Of a stretch of DNA of 53,397 bases, positions 16,801 to 25,924 are shown in pieces. Under the pieces are notes generated by a model. The model ran no database searches. It saw nothing but the letters and a program-made list of their open reading frames with translations, and was not told where the DNA came from. A program made the translations under genes and the position numbers. The stretch comes from Oscillospiraceae bacterium. GTDB lineage: Bacteria; Bacillota; Clostridia; Oscillospirales; Ruminococcaceae. The DNA is taken from assembly GCA_017399625.1 (NCBI GenBank), contig JAFQBT010000142.1, positions 1 through 53,397 of the forward strand, written 5' to 3'. The first letter of the stretch is position 1. The number at the start of each line of letters is the position of its first letter.

Positions 16801-17586
16801 TCAGATTTTAAAAGTATGGATTTTATAGAGGCTTTTTGCGAATTTTCCGGCAAACATCTTTTTGAAAAACGCTTTTTCAAAACCGGAAAGTTCATTTATT
16901 TTTTCCTCCGGAGTCATGCAGATTTCCCCGGAAAAACGGATTTTTCCGCTTTCAAAAAGGAGCGGATCGTCAACGCCGAACAAAGCGGAAGCACCCACAT
17001 CATTGATGGGATTTTTGAATTTGCTTGCTTTCACCGCTTTTGAGGTATAGACGTCCATTATGATTTCTGCTTCCGGAAATTTTTCCGCAAGTGCGGCAAA
17101 AAGGTTTTTTATCGCCGTTTCCGAAAGATACATGCTTATGCCTTCGAGGACGACGAACACATTTTCCGCATCCGGAAGCGAACCGATCCATCCGGTTTCC
17201 GAAGCGGATGCGCCGAGAATCTTATATTTTTCCGTTTCGGAATAATATTTCCTTCTGATTTCCGAAACCTCCGGAAGGTCGATATCAAACCATTTTCCGA
17301 AAGGCGCGTTCACTCTTTCGATTCTTGAATCCAGCCCGCAGCCTATATGGAGAACAAGGCTTTCCGGTTTTTCAGAAAGCTTTTTTGAAAGCCATTCATC
17401 AAAAACCGCGGCGCGCATTCCCATAAAATATGCAAGCCATTTCGATTTGCTTTTTCCGCCGAGGGAAAAAACTTCCTCCGACCAGATTTCCTCCGCTTTT
17501 TTATCCCGAAGGATTATGCCTTTTCTGCTTACCAAGGCTTTTCCGTAAAGAGGGATATAGAGAGTTTTGCTTTCGTTTTTCATCAT
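16801..17586 (-). CDS. LCM/PPM-like SAM-dependent methyltransferase
   Basis: A protein of about 261 residues of the leucine-carboxyl-methyltransferase-like family (class I SAM methyltransferases; PF04072 type). Motif I is LHIGCGLDSR at about 79-88, followed by WFDIDLPEV, where the acidic residue binds the SAM ribose, and by VLEGISMYLSE, a family hallmark. Bacterial members methylate small molecules or polyketide-like acids; the substrate here is unknown. The ATG at 17586 overlaps the stop of the upstream RNA methyltransferase gene (ATGATG over TGA) and lacks a clear ribosome site, so translational coupling is likely. An ATG at 17583 is equally possible. Confidence 0.8.
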   Translation of the reverse strand: MMKNESKTLYIPLYGKALVSRKGIILRDKKAEEIWSEEVFSLGGKSKSKWLAYFMGMRAAVFDEWLSKKLSEKPESLVLHIGCGLDSRIERVNAPFGKWFDIDLPEVSEIRRKYYSETEKYKILGASASETGWIGSLPDAENVFVVLEGISMYLSETAIKNLFAALAEKFPEAEIIMDVYTSKAVKASKFKNPINDVGASALFGVDDPLLFESGKIRFSGEICMTPEEKINELSGFEKAFFKKMFAGKFAKSLYKIHTFKI

Positions 17587-18707
17587 TTGTAGTACATATA
17601 GAGCTGGCATTTTATCATGCCGTTATAGAGTTTTCTGCGTTTGTCTGCTTTTTTGCCGAAAAGGCTTTCGAATTCCTCGTGGGGAGAGATAATCGCAAAG
17701 CTTCTGCCCTCGTCCATGGTGAGGACTTTTCCGAGAGCTCGGTAAAGTTCCTCCGCCTCACGGATATCAAGAAGCCTTTCGCCATAGGGCGGGTTGCAGA
17801 GAACGATAAGCTTCTTTTCCGCTTCCGGGAAAACAAAATCTTTCATGTTGCGCTGCTCAAAATGAAGCTTCGAACCGACTCCTGCGTTGTTCGCGTTTTC
17901 GATGGAAAGGCGGATGGCCTCCGGGTCAATATCGGAACCGTAGCCCACGAAGGTGGTGTCGTGGCGGATTTCATCAAGGCAGGCGCTGCGCTGATGCTGC
18001 CAGGTTTCGGAAGGCCAGCATCCCCATTGCTCAGCGGCAAAATGGCGGTTGAGACCGGGAGCGATGTTGAGCGCTTTCATGGCGGATTCGATAAGAAGAG
18101 TTCCGGAACCGCACATGGGGTCGCAGACAACGCTGTCCGGATAGATATGGGCAAGATCGGCGATTCCTGCGGCGATGGTTTCCTTTATCGGAGCGGCAAC
18201 GGAATTTTTGCGGTAGCCGCGCTTATGGAGTCCGGTGCCGGAAGTATCGAGCATAAGGCGAACTTTATCCTTAAGAATCATGAACTGAATCTGGATGGTT
18301 GCGCCGGTTTCATCAAACCAGCTCTGGTGATAGACCCCTTCGAGATGTCTGCAGATTGCTTTTTTGATGATGGACTGGCAGTCGGACATGCTGTAAAGCT
18401 GGCTGCGGACCGTTCTGCCCTTTACCGGAAAAGCATCTTTTCTTCCGATAAATTCCTCCCAGGGAGCGGCAAGGGTTCCCTGAAAAAGTTCCTCATAGCT
18501 TCTTGCCTCGAACTCCGCAACGATTATCTGAACTCTTTCCGCTGTGCGAAGGCGAAGGTTTGCCGCGGCGGCATCTTCAAAAGTTCCCTCGAAGGAAACT
18601 CTTCCGTCCTCCGCAACGATATTCTGTGCGCCCATGCGTTTCATTTCTCCCGCAAGAACGCTTTCAAGTCCCAGAAGGCAGGGACAGGATATTTTTAATT
18701 TTTCCAC
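17583..18707 (-). CDS. THUMP-domain 23S rRNA (guanine-N2) methyltransferase, RlmL/YpsC-like
   Basis: A 374-residue RNA methyltransferase of the YpsC / RlmL N-terminal half family. A THUMP RNA-binding region (about 45-155) is followed by LHKRGYR at 160-166. The Rossmann-type catalytic domain has motif I DPMCGSGT at 196-203, GSDID at 257-261 and the catalytic NPPYGE at 305-310, which fits N2-guanine methylation. The start is GTG at 18707, with GGAG 9 bases before it. A terminator hairpin sits just upstream (18727-18758), so expression may depend on readthrough from the DivIVA-like gene or on an unseen promoter. Confidence 0.9.
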   Translation of the reverse strand: MEKLKISCPCLLGLESVLAGEMKRMGAQNIVAEDGRVSFEGTFEDAAAANLRLRTAERVQIIVAEFEARSYEELFQGTLAAPWEEFIGRKDAFPVKGRTVRSQLYSMSDCQSIIKKAICRHLEGVYHQSWFDETGATIQIQFMILKDKVRLMLDTSGTGLHKRGYRKNSVAAPIKETIAAGIADLAHIYPDSVVCDPMCGSGTLLIESAMKALNIAPGLNRHFAAEQWGCWPSETWQHQRSACLDEIRHDTTFVGYGSDIDPEAIRLSIENANNAGVGSKLHFEQRNMKDFVFPEAEKKLIVLCNPPYGERLLDIREAEELYRALGKVLTMDEGRSFAIISPHEEFESLFGKKADKRRKLYNGMIKCQLYMYYK

Positions 18708-18726
18708 AAATATTCTCCTGACTTTT

Positions 18727-18758
18727 AAAAATTCTGACCGGAAATTCTCCGGTCAGAA
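18727..18758 (-). terminator. Terminator after the DivIVA-like gene
   Basis: On the minus strand the arms TTCTGACCGG and CCGGTCAGAA are followed by TTTTTAAAAG. The hairpin begins 5 bases after the out-of-frame stop at 18764, and nearly 200 bases after the in-frame stop at 18951. Confidence 0.82.
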
Positions 18759-18763
18759 AGGTA

Positions 18764-18950
18764 TCAAAGCATCTTTTTTATTGCATTGAGCAGACTTTTT
18801 ACCCCTTCGGAAAAGGATTGGCGTTTTGGTTTCCGGCGGATCGCCGTTACAGGGCGCTTTATTATTTCCGCTTTCTTCGGAGGCGGAGGAGTGCTTTTCG
18901 GGTTGCCGCTTTGCTGCTTTCCGGCTGCAATTACCGGCGGCTCTGGCGGC
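18764..18950 (-). other. Out-of-frame continuation of the DivIVA-like gene (probable frameshift)
   Basis: After the in-frame TGA of the DivIVA-like gene, another frame entered at the T6 run (18957-18962) stays open for about 62 codons and ends at 18764, right before the terminator. It begins AEPPEPPV, runs through a Pro/Lys-rich linker (STPPPPKKAEIIKR) and ends with an amphipathic helix, SFSEGVKSLLNAIKKML. That is a plausible protein tail, not random sequence. One T fewer in the T6 run would join the two parts. Confidence 0.6.
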
Positions 18951-19721
18951 TCAGCGAAAAAAGCGTTCCTTGAGTGCTGCGGTTTTCATTTCCGTTTCGA
19001 AAACGAGCTCTTCATATTTTTTCTGGATCTCCGCGCTTTTCGAGGTTCTTTCCTCGGAAGGGATTTTTGCGTTTTCTGCATTCTTCTCGATATATTCAAG
19101 GCGCTGGATGAGCACGGAAAGGGAATCCTGCATGAAATCCTTTGTCTTGAGGAGTTCTTCACGGAACTCGTCGATTTCGGAATTTATTCCGTCCGCGGTG
19201 TTCTGAGCATCGGCAATGATGTTCTGAGCACCGGTTTTTGCGGAAGCGAGCATCATCCTTGCGGAATCGCCGGCGGCATCTATCGCAATTGCAAGTTTAT
19301 GCTCTTTTGCCGCATGCTCAAGCGCTTTTTGCTTTTCTTCCTCAAGCTTTGCTTCAAGCTGGGAATGGACTTCCTTTTCGATTGCAAGCTCTTTTTCGGT
19401 TCTTCCAAGCCTTGCGGAAAGTTTTTCGTTTTCCGCTTCGATATTATCGCTGTGCTCCTTGAGCATGAGGTAATGCTGGCGCAGTTCCTCATAGGCTTCC
19501 ATTATTTCATCATATTTTGCTTTAAGGTTTGCGAAATTTTCGTTTGCCGATGAAAGTTCGGCGTTTTTTTCTTCAAGCCCGGTTTTAAGGGAAGAAATTT
19601 CCTCTTCCGCTCTGTCGTGCTCCTCGGTAAAATCCGCGTTGAGTTTATCGATATATTTAAGGACTTCTTCTTTGTTGAAACCGCCGAAGGTCTGGCTTTT
19701 GAAAATTGCCTGTTCAGCCAT
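18951..19721 (-). CDS. DivIVA-domain coiled-coil protein, probably 3'-frameshifted
   Basis: Residues 1-60 resemble the DivIVA/GpsB membrane-curvature domain (FGGFNKEEVLKYIDKL, then acidic heptads). Residues 35-240 are a long Glu/Lys/Ala-rich coiled coil, with a DivIVA-like AxxxGAQNIIADAQNTADGI stretch at about 165-185. Such proteins sit at poles or septa and recruit division, wall or sporulation factors. The reading frame ends after 256 residues in a TTTTTT-CGC-TGA context, while a second frame continues the protein to 18764. The ATG at 19721 is preceded by AAGGGGG, and an extended -10 (TGTTATGAT) lies at 19757-19765. Confidence 0.82.
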   Translation of the reverse strand: MAEQAIFKSQTFGGFNKEEVLKYIDKLNADFTEEHDRAEEEISSLKTGLEEKNAELSSANENFANLKAKYDEIMEAYEELRQHYLMLKEHSDNIEAENEKLSARLGRTEKELAIEKEVHSQLEAKLEEEKQKALEHAAKEHKLAIAIDAAGDSARMMLASAKTGAQNIIADAQNTADGINSEIDEFREELLKTKDFMQDSLSVLIQRLEYIEKNAENAKIPSEERTSKSAEIQKKYEELVFETEMKTAALKERFFR

Positions 19722-19756
19722 TGGAAGTTCCCCCTTCTTATATGTATTGATAATTA

Positions 19757-19765
19757 ATCATAACA
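19757..19765 (-). promoter_or_regulatory. Extended -10 promoter for the DivIVA-like gene
   Basis: On the minus strand TGTTATGAT fits an extended -10, 35 bases before the ATG. It lies in the AT-rich gap after the neighbouring terminator. Confidence 0.5.
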
Positions 19766-19813
19766 TATTTTTGATATATTTAACATAGTTTTGCCGAAAA
19801 TATTTTGAAATAA

Positions 19814-19843
19814 ATAAAAAAACGGCGGGAGAAATCTCCCGCC
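19814..19843 (-). terminator. Terminator after the uvrBA-orphan operon
   Basis: GGCGGGAGA-AA-TCTCCCGCC forms a 9-bp stem, and on the minus strand it runs into GTTTTTTTATTT. The same GGCGGGAG hairpin recurs at 26024 and 30152. Confidence 0.88.
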
Positions 19844-19848
19844 ATGCT

Positions 19849-20397
19849 TTATTTTCCGCAAAGTTTCATATATTTCGCCCAGACCGAGGGAAGTTTTTCC
19901 TTTATAAATTCCGCATAGGCGCAGTTTTCGTTTTCCGCCATCCGGTTTTTAGAAAGATAGCGGAGAATCGAATTTTCCCAAAGAAGAATTTCCTGGCGGC
20001 TGTGCTGTTCAAAGGTATAAAGACGGAAACGACCCATATCCTCCTCCGCCATAAGCCATTCATAAAGGTTTCCGATTTCTTCGGAAGCGGTTATTTCAAG
20101 GGGCTTTTTCGGATTGCAGACGGTGAGAATCTCGCCGTTTTCCAAAATGTCTTCCTCCTCCGCCTCGACGGTATAGAGAAAACCTGTTTTCCCTTCGGAA
20201 GCTTCCCTGAATGCATTTTCAAAAAGCTCATGGTACTGAACGGTGCCGTCGGAACCGAAATCGCAGGGGAACCAGTTCCAGGGTTTTTCAAGGGGATTTG
20301 CAAGGCAGAAAGCGGCAATCATCCTGTTTTCGGTAAGTTTTGCTTCGCCTTCCGCGGTCTTTAAATCCGGAATTTTGCTTGTGAAATAATAGGTCAT
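19849..20397 (-). CDS. Hypothetical protein downstream of uvrA (182 aa)
   Basis: I do not recognise this family. The 182-residue product is soluble, acidic and rich in aromatic residues (PLEKPWNWFPCDF, LYEWLMAEEDM, LLWENSILRYL), with no signal peptide or transmembrane segment. The mixed alpha/beta look suggests a compact globular domain. GGAGG lies 7 bases before the ATG and the gene starts 14 bases after uvrA, so it is probably the third gene of the LexA-controlled uvrB-uvrA operon, ending in a strong terminator. That context would make it damage-inducible; this is inference only. Confidence 0.7.
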   Translation of the reverse strand: MTYYFTSKIPDLKTAEGEAKLTENRMIAAFCLANPLEKPWNWFPCDFGSDGTVQYHELFENAFREASEGKTGFLYTVEAEEEDILENGEILTVCNPKKPLEITASEEIGNLYEWLMAEEDMGRFRLYTFEQHSRQEILLWENSILRYLSKNRMAENENCAYAEFIKEKLPSVWAKYMKLCGK

Positions 20398-20411
20398 TCT
20401 GTTTTCCTCCG

Positions 20412-23243
20412 TCAGAGTTTCTGTTCAAGAATCGGTTTAAGGAACTGTCCGGTATAGGATTTTTCGCAGGCAGCAACGTCTTCCGGCGTTCCCGCAACAA
20501 CAAGAGTTCCGCCGCCGTCGCCGCCTTCCGGTCCAAGGTCGATTATATGGTCCGCAACTTTTATTACGTCAAGGTTGTGCTCGATGAGGATTACGGTGTT
20601 TCCGCCGTCAACGAGTTTCTGGAGAACCTCGATGAGCTTATGGACGTCGGCGGTATGAAGTCCGGTGGTGGGTTCGTCAAGGATATAGACGGTTTTTCCG
20701 GTGGGGCGTTTTGAAAGTTCGGTGGCAAGTTTTACCCTCTGGGCTTCACCGCCGGAAAGAGTTGTTGCCGCCTGGCCGAGGGTCACATATCCGAGACCAA
20801 CGTCATTGAGAACCTCGATTTTCCGCTTTATCTTCGGCACGTTATCGAAGAACAGAAGCGCTTCCTCAACGGTCATATTGAGAACGTCGCTGATGTTTTT
20901 TCCTTTATAATGCACCTCAAGGGTTTCGCGGTTATAGCGTTTTCCCTTGCAGACTTCGCAGGGAACGAAGATATTCGGGAGGAAATGCATTTCGATTTCG
21001 ATGATTCCGTCGCCTTCACAGGCTTCGCATCTTCCGCCGCGGACGTTGAAGGAATAGCGTCCGGCGTTATATCCCTTTGCTTTGGATTCGGCGGTTTCCG
21101 CAAAAAGGTTGCGGATATCGGTGAAAACGCCGGTATAGGTTGCCGGGTTGGAACGGGGCGTTCTTCCGATGGGCGACTGGTCGATGCAGATGACCTTATC
21201 GAGGTATTCCTCGCCCTCAACTCCGTCGCAGTGACCGGGAATGCATTTTGCTCTGTTGAGGTCACGGGCAAGGGTTTTATAGAGGATTTCGTTCACGAGG
21301 GAGCTTTTTCCGGAACCGGAAACGCCCGTTACAACAACAAATTTTCCAAGAGGAAACTCGACGTCAAGATTTTTGAGGTTGTTTTCCCTTGCGCCGCGGA
21401 CGACGATTTTTTTGCCGTTGCCTTCCCTTCTCTGCTCTGGAATTTCGATTTTTCTCCTTCCGGAAAGATATGCGCCGGTTATGGATTCCGGGCAGTTAAT
21501 GATATCCTGAACGGTTCCGGAACAGACGATGTTTCCGCCGTGAATGCCAGCTCCGGGACCTATATCAACGATATGGTCCGCCGCAAGCATTGTATCCGTA
21601 TCGTGTTCAACAACGATCACGGTGTTGCCGAGGTCACGGAGATGGTGGAGAGTTCCGATTAGTTTTTCGTTATCCCGCTGGTGAAGACCGATGCTGGGTT
21701 CATCGAGGATATAGAGAACTCCCATGAGGGAGGAACCTATCTGGGTTGCAAGGCGGATTCGCTGGGCTTCGCCGCCGGAAAGAGTTGTTGCGCTTCTGGA
21801 AAGGGTCAGATACTCCAGACCGACATTTTTAAGGAAACCAAGGCGGGATTTTATTTCCTTGATAATGAGATAGGAAATCATCTTTTCGCGCTCGGTGAGC
21901 TGCATATTTTCGACGAAATCAAGAGCTTCCTTTACAGACATCTTCGTGAAATCGCTGATGTTTTTTCCGCAGACCGTTACGCCGAGGGAGATAGGTTTAA
22001 GTCTTTCGCCGTGGCAGTCCGGACAGTCAACGGCGCGCATCTGGAGGGCAATTTCCTCCTTCATCCATTCACTGTTGGTTTCCCGGAAGCGGCGTTCCAT
22101 ATTGTTGATGATTCCCTCGAACTCGCTTTCAAAATAGCCGTGCATGCTGTTGCTTTCGCGCTTGACTTTAATTTTTCTGCCTTTGCTTCCGTAAAGAAGA
22201 ACGTCAACTGCCTCTTTGGGCAAATCCTTCACCGGAACGTCGAGGGAGAAATTATATTCCTTCGAAAGGGCTTCGTAATAATTTGTGGCGATTCCGCCTT
22301 CGTAATAATACCATCCGGAAGCGTGAATAGCGCCTTCGCGGATGGAAAGGTTTTTGTTCGGAAGCACAAGATCCGGATCCACCTGCATGAAAACGCCGAG
22401 ACCGGTGCATTTTTCACAGGCGCCGAAAGGATTGTTGAAAGAGAACATTCTCGGGGTGAGTTCATCAATGGCTGCGCCGTGATCCGGGCATGCGTAGTTC
22501 TGGGAAAACATAAGATCCTCGCCGCCGATGATATTCACAACCGCAAGACCGCCGCTTTGCTGCATTACGGTTTCAAGAGAATCCGAAAGACGGGAGCGGA
22601 CTTCCGGTTTTACAACAAGGCGGTCAACGATTATTTCGATGGTGTGTTTTTTGTTCTTCTCAAGCTTGATTTCCTCGGAAAGATCGTAAACTATTCCGTC
22701 GACCCGGACGCGGACAAAACCGCTTTTTCTTGCGGCATCAAGCTCTTTTACATATTCGCCTTTTCTGCCCCGGACGATGGGAGCCATAAGCTGGATTTTG
22801 GTGCCTTCCGGAAGTTCCAGCACCTGGTCAACAACCTGGTCGATGGTCTGCTGTTTTATCTCTCTTCCGCAGACCGGGCAATGGGGAACGCCGATTCTTG
22901 CATAGAGCAGACGGAGATAGTCATAGATCTCCGTAACGGTTCCAACGGTGGAACGGGGGTTTTTGCTCGTGTTCTTCTGGTCGATGGAAATTGCCGGTGA
23001 AAGGCCTTCAATTGAATCCACGTCCGGTTTTTCCATCATTCCAAGGAACATTCTTGCATAGGAAGAAAGGCTTTCCATATAGCGGCGCTGTCCGTCCGCA
23101 TAGATTGTATCAAAAGCGAGGGAACTTTTTCCTGAACCGGAAAGACCGGTCAGAACAACAAGCTTATCGCGCGGGATTTCAACGTCAATATTTTTGAGGT
23201 TATGTTCCCTTGCTCCCTTTATGACGATGGAACTTTGATTCAT
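20412..23243 (-). CDS. uvrA: Excinuclease ABC subunit A
   Basis: UvrA is the damage-scanning ABC-type ATPase of nucleotide excision repair, acting with UvrB and UvrC. The 943-residue length is typical. The two ABC halves have Walker [10 protein letters not shown] near residue 32 and GVSGSGKSS near 640, with LSGGEAQR signatures in each and ILDEP Walker B segments. Zinc-binding pairs CPVCG and CEACEGDG are present. The start is ATG 23243 because GGAGG lies 9 bases upstream; an in-frame ATG at 23315 would sit inside uvrB. The gene overlaps the end of uvrB by 44 bases, implying coupled translation. Confidence 0.98.
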   Translation of the reverse strand: MNQSSIVIKGAREHNLKNIDVEIPRDKLVVLTGLSGSGKSSLAFDTIYADGQRRYMESLSSYARMFLGMMEKPDVDSIEGLSPAISIDQKNTSKNPRSTVGTVTEIYDYLRLLYARIGVPHCPVCGREIKQQTIDQVVDQVLELPEGTKIQLMAPIVRGRKGEYVKELDAARKSGFVRVRVDGIVYDLSEEIKLEKNKKHTIEIIVDRLVVKPEVRSRLSDSLETVMQQSGGLAVVNIIGGEDLMFSQNYACPDHGAAIDELTPRMFSFNNPFGACEKCTGLGVFMQVDPDLVLPNKNLSIREGAIHASGWYYYEGGIATNYYEALSKEYNFSLDVPVKDLPKEAVDVLLYGSKGRKIKVKRESNSMHGYFESEFEGIINNMERRFRETNSEWMKEEIALQMRAVDCPDCHGERLKPISLGVTVCGKNISDFTKMSVKEALDFVENMQLTEREKMISYLIIKEIKSRLGFLKNVGLEYLTLSRSATTLSGGEAQRIRLATQIGSSLMGVLYILDEPSIGLHQRDNEKLIGTLHHLRDLGNTVIVVEHDTDTMLAADHIVDIGPGAGIHGGNIVCSGTVQDIINCPESITGAYLSGRRKIEIPEQRREGNGKKIVVRGARENNLKNLDVEFPLGKFVVVTGVSGSGKSSLVNEILYKTLARDLNRAKCIPGHCDGVEGEEYLDKVICIDQSPIGRTPRSNPATYTGVFTDIRNLFAETAESKAKGYNAGRYSFNVRGGRCEACEGDGIIEIEMHFLPNIFVPCEVCKGKRYNRETLEVHYKGKNISDVLNMTVEEALLFFDNVPKIKRKIEVLNDVGLGYVTLGQAATTLSGGEAQRVKLATELSKRPTGKTVYILDEPTTGLHTADVHKLIEVLQKLVDGGNTVILIEHNLDVIKVADHIIDLGPEGGDGGGTLVVAGTPEDVAACEKSYTGQFLKPILEQKL

Positions 23244-25212
23244 ACTGTACATCCTCCATTTGCTCCCGGAGTTTTTTGATTCTGTCCCGGAGATATGCCG
23301 CGTGTTCGAATTCAAGAATCTTCGATGCGGCTTTCATTTCGTTGGTAAGGCGTTTGATTTCCTCTTCGGTTTCTTTATAGCTCATGCGGCGTTTTCCTGC
23401 CGCTTCATCATCTTTGTGGCTGGAAATTTCGATGATATCACGGACGTCCTTTTTGATGGTTTTCGGGACTATTCCGTGCTCCTTGTTATATGCGTCCTGA
23501 ATGGCTCTGCGGCGTTCCGTTTCGTGGATTGCCTTTTCCATGCTGTCGGTGACGGTGTCCGCATACATGATAACCTTGCCTTCGGCATTTCGCGCAGCTC
23601 GTCCGATGGTCTGGATTAAGGAAGTTTCGCTTCGGAGGAAGCCTTCCTTATCCGCGTCGAGAATTGCCACAAGGCTGACCTCGGGGATATCCAGTCCTTC
23701 GCGGAGAAGGTTTATTCCGCAGAGAACATCAAATTCGCCGAGGCGCAGATCGCGGATTATCTCCATTCGCTCGATGGTATCGATATCGTGGTGCATATAG
23801 CGGACCTTGACGCCCATCTGGACAAGATAATCCGTAAGGTTTTCCGCCATTTTTTTCGTAAGAGTTGTAATAAGGGTGCGTTCGCCCTTTTCAACACGCA
23901 TATTGATTTCGGAAAGCAGGTCTTCGATCTGTCCCTCAACCGGACGGACGCTGATTTCCGGATCAAGAAGTCCCGTCGGTCTGATGACCTGCTCAACTTT
24001 CTGTGTGCTGCGGTCCTTTTCATACTGGCCGGGGGTCGCGCTGACATATACTATCTGGTTCAGCTTTCCGTCGAACTCATCAAAAGTCAGCGGACGGTTA
24101 TCGATTGCGGAAGGCAGACGAAAACCGTATTCAATAAGGTTTTCCTTCCTTGAACGGTCACCGCCGGACATTGCCCGAACCTGCGGAAGTGTTACGTGGC
24201 TTTCGTCGATGAAAAGGACAAAATCTTCCGGAAAATAGTCCAGCAAAGTTGTGGGGCAGGAACCCGGCGCTCTTCCGGAAAGGACACGGGAATAGTTTTC
24301 GATTCCCTTGCAGAATCCCACCTCGGTGAGCATTTCCATATCGTAGTTGGTTCGCTCTTCGATGCGCTGGGCTTCGATGAGCTTGCCCTTGTTTTTGAAA
24401 TATTTTACCCGCTCTTCGCATTCCTCGCGGATTTCATCAACCGCTTTGAGCATCTTGTCCTTCGGAACGATGTAGTGGGAGGCGGGATAAATCGAAACGT
24501 GGTTGAGGACGCCTTTGACCTCTCCTGTTACCGCCTGGATTTCAGTTATGCGGTCAACTTCGTCGCCGAAAAATTCGATGCGGAAGATTTTTTCGTCCGA
24601 ATACGCCGGACAGATTTCTATAACGTCGCCGCGGACGCGGAACTTGTTGCGGATAAGGTTCATGTCGTTGCGCTCGTACTGCATATTTACGAGCTGGGTT
24701 ATAACTTCGTCCCGGTCTTTCACCATTCCCGGACGGAGCGAAAGCACCATTGTGCGGTAATCTATCGGGTCGCCGAGGGTATAAATGCAGGAAACGGAAG
24801 CGACGATTATAACGTCGCGCCTTTCGGAAAGAGCGGCGGTTGCGGAATGGCGGAGTTTTTCGATTTCATCGTTGATGTCGCTTGTTTTTTCAATATAGGT
24901 ATCGGTGGAAGCAATGTATGCTTCCGGCTGGTAATAATCATAATAAGAAACGAAATATTCAACGCTGTTTTCCGGAAAAAACTCCTTGAATTCGCTGCAA
25001 AGCTGGGCAGCAAGGGTTTTGTTATGGGAAAGAACAATGGTTGGGCGGTTTATTCTTTCGATTACTGAAGCCATTGTAAAGGTCTTGCCGGAACCGGTTA
25101 TTCCGAGAAGGGTCTGTTCCCTGTCGCCGCGGTTGATTCCTTCAACAAGTTTTTCAATGGCCTGGGGCTGGTCGCCGGTGGGCTTAAAGGGTGAAACAAG
25201 CTTGAAATCCAA
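23200..25212 (-). CDS. uvrB: Excinuclease ABC subunit B
   Basis: UvrB is the helicase-like damage-verification subunit of nucleotide excision repair. Visible elements are Walker A GITGSGKT (about 37-44), the beta-hairpin region [11 protein letters not shown], the DESH Walker B box (FIDESHVT), the helicase motif QTIGRAARN and a C-terminal UVR domain (about 620-660) that binds UvrC. The 670-residue length fits the family. The start is TTG at 25212, chosen because a perfect GGAGG lies 8 bases upstream; the longer frame to 25272 runs back through the LexA box and into the -10 region. The gene sits first in the operon behind a consensus promoter. Confidence 0.98.
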   Translation of the reverse strand: MDFKLVSPFKPTGDQPQAIEKLVEGINRGDREQTLLGITGSGKTFTMASVIERINRPTIVLSHNKTLAAQLCSEFKEFFPENSVEYFVSYYDYYQPEAYIASTDTYIEKTSDINDEIEKLRHSATAALSERRDVIIVASVSCIYTLGDPIDYRTMVLSLRPGMVKDRDEVITQLVNMQYERNDMNLIRNKFRVRGDVIEICPAYSDEKIFRIEFFGDEVDRITEIQAVTGEVKGVLNHVSIYPASHYIVPKDKMLKAVDEIREECEERVKYFKNKGKLIEAQRIEERTNYDMEMLTEVGFCKGIENYSRVLSGRAPGSCPTTLLDYFPEDFVLFIDESHVTLPQVRAMSGGDRSRKENLIEYGFRLPSAIDNRPLTFDEFDGKLNQIVYVSATPGQYEKDRSTQKVEQVIRPTGLLDPEISVRPVEGQIEDLLSEINMRVEKGERTLITTLTKKMAENLTDYLVQMGVKVRYMHHDIDTIERMEIIRDLRLGEFDVLCGINLLREGLDIPEVSLVAILDADKEGFLRSETSLIQTIGRAARNAEGKVIMYADTVTDSMEKAIHETERRRAIQDAYNKEHGIVPKTIKKDVRDIIEISSHKDDEAAGKRRMSYKETEEEIKRLTNEMKAASKILEFEHAAYLRDRIKKLREQMEDVQYESKFHRHKGSKGT

Positions 25213-25233
25213 AAAATCCGCCTCCTTTTCCGA

Positions 25234-25247
25234 TGAACATTTGTTCG
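25234..25247 (-). promoter_or_regulatory. LexA (SOS) box of uvrBA
   Basis: On the minus strand CGAACAAATGTTCA matches the Gram-positive LexA consensus CGAACRNRYGTTCG at 13 of 14 positions. It lies between the -10 box and the uvrB ribosome site, where bound LexA would block transcription. Confidence 0.88.
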
Positions 25248-25263
25248 TTTTGGGGTATCCTTT

Positions 25264-25292
25264 ATTATACAATATTATGGAATTTTAGTCAA
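25264..25292 (-). promoter_or_regulatory. Promoter of the uvrB-uvrA operon
   Basis: On the minus strand TTGACT (25292-25287) and TATAAT (25269-25264) are exactly 17 bases apart, and the LexA box begins about 16 bases after the -10. Confidence 0.9.
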
Positions 25293-25376
25293 CAGGCTAT
25301 ACCATGAAAATAAAATAGCTTTATTCTTATTATCCCGACATTTTTCCGGATTCTGGTGATTGATTTATTACGCATA

Positions 25377-25396
25377 TTGTGATTTGATTAACACAA
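25377..25396. promoter_or_regulatory. Candidate operator upstream of the epimerase pseudogene
   Basis: TTGTG-N10-CACAA is a perfect inverted repeat about 64 bases before the pseudogene start. The binding protein is unknown. Confidence 0.3.
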
Positions 25397-25459
25397 CAGA
25401 ACTTTATGTTTTTGTTGGTTTTTTGTAAGTCAGTTTTATTTTTTTAAGGAGGCAATTTT

Positions 25460-25809
25460 ATGGAAAAAATTTATCTTGTAACCGGCGCTGCGGCGAATGC
25501 TATATCCTTGCCAATGCGGAAATCACCTTTAAAGAATTCTGCAGACTTATTGTTGCCGAAAGCGGATGCAAACCTATCAAAATGTTCCTTCCCATCTGGC
25601 TTGCGAACACTGTTGCAAAACTTGCGGAAAGCAGCGCAAAGAAAAGCGGCAAAAAGCCCCTTATGACCACTTTTTCCGTTTACAACCTTGCAAGAAACAA
25701 CACTTTTGATTACAGCAAAGCAAAAGAGGAACTCGGTTATACCACCCGCCCCTGCGCAGAAACAGTCAAGGACGAGGTTGCATGGCTCAAAAAGGAGCAT
25801 AAAATCTGA
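25460..25809 (+). pseudogene. NAD-dependent epimerase/dehydratase (extended SDR) remnant with internal deletion
   Basis: A strong ribosome site (AAGGAGG) and the start MEKIYLVTGAA, the opening of a Rossmann-fold extended short-chain dehydrogenase, lead at about 25490-25494 directly into a typical C-terminal end in another frame. There GECYILANAEITFKEF begins at 25492, followed by KMFLPIWLAN and a stop at 25807-25809. A normal gene needs about 300 residues, so roughly 600 bases are missing and the two ends are out of frame. Neither part could work alone. The short GGCG/GCGG sequence at the joint fits deletion by slippage or microhomology. Confidence 0.82.
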
Positions 25810-25844
25810 TTTTTTTGCTTTGTAACATCTTCGGCAAAAAGTTT

Positions 25845-25918
25845 AACCAAACTGGTTTTGGATTGTAACCAATCTGGAAAAACTTCATCACAAACTCATC
25901 ACAAACGGCAGGTATTAT
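25845..25918 (+). promoter_or_regulatory. Operator-rich candidate promoter region
   Basis: It holds a palindrome AACCA-AAC-TGGTT (25845-25857); a half-copy AACCA-ATC-TGGAA 22 bases on (25867-25879); a head-to-tail repeat of TCATCACAAAC (25885-25895 and 25896-25906); and a TATTAT -10 candidate at 25913-25918. No -35 box is evident, so an activator-dependent promoter is possible. Confidence 0.4.
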
Positions 25919-25924
25919 ATAACC

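Noticed and set aside
17430-18698. 422-codon plus-strand frame opposite the two methyltransferases
   Set aside because: Spans two real genes on the other strand and their overlap; motifs of both real enzymes are on the minus strand.
18786-19553. 255-codon plus-strand frame opposite the DivIVA-like gene
   Set aside because: It is Phe/Cys/Gly-rich antisense shadow with no ribosome site, lying opposite a clear coiled-coil gene.
21681-23000. 439-codon plus-strand frame opposite uvrA
   Set aside because: Antisense shadow of uvrA; composition biased to Phe/Asp/Val and no initiation signals.
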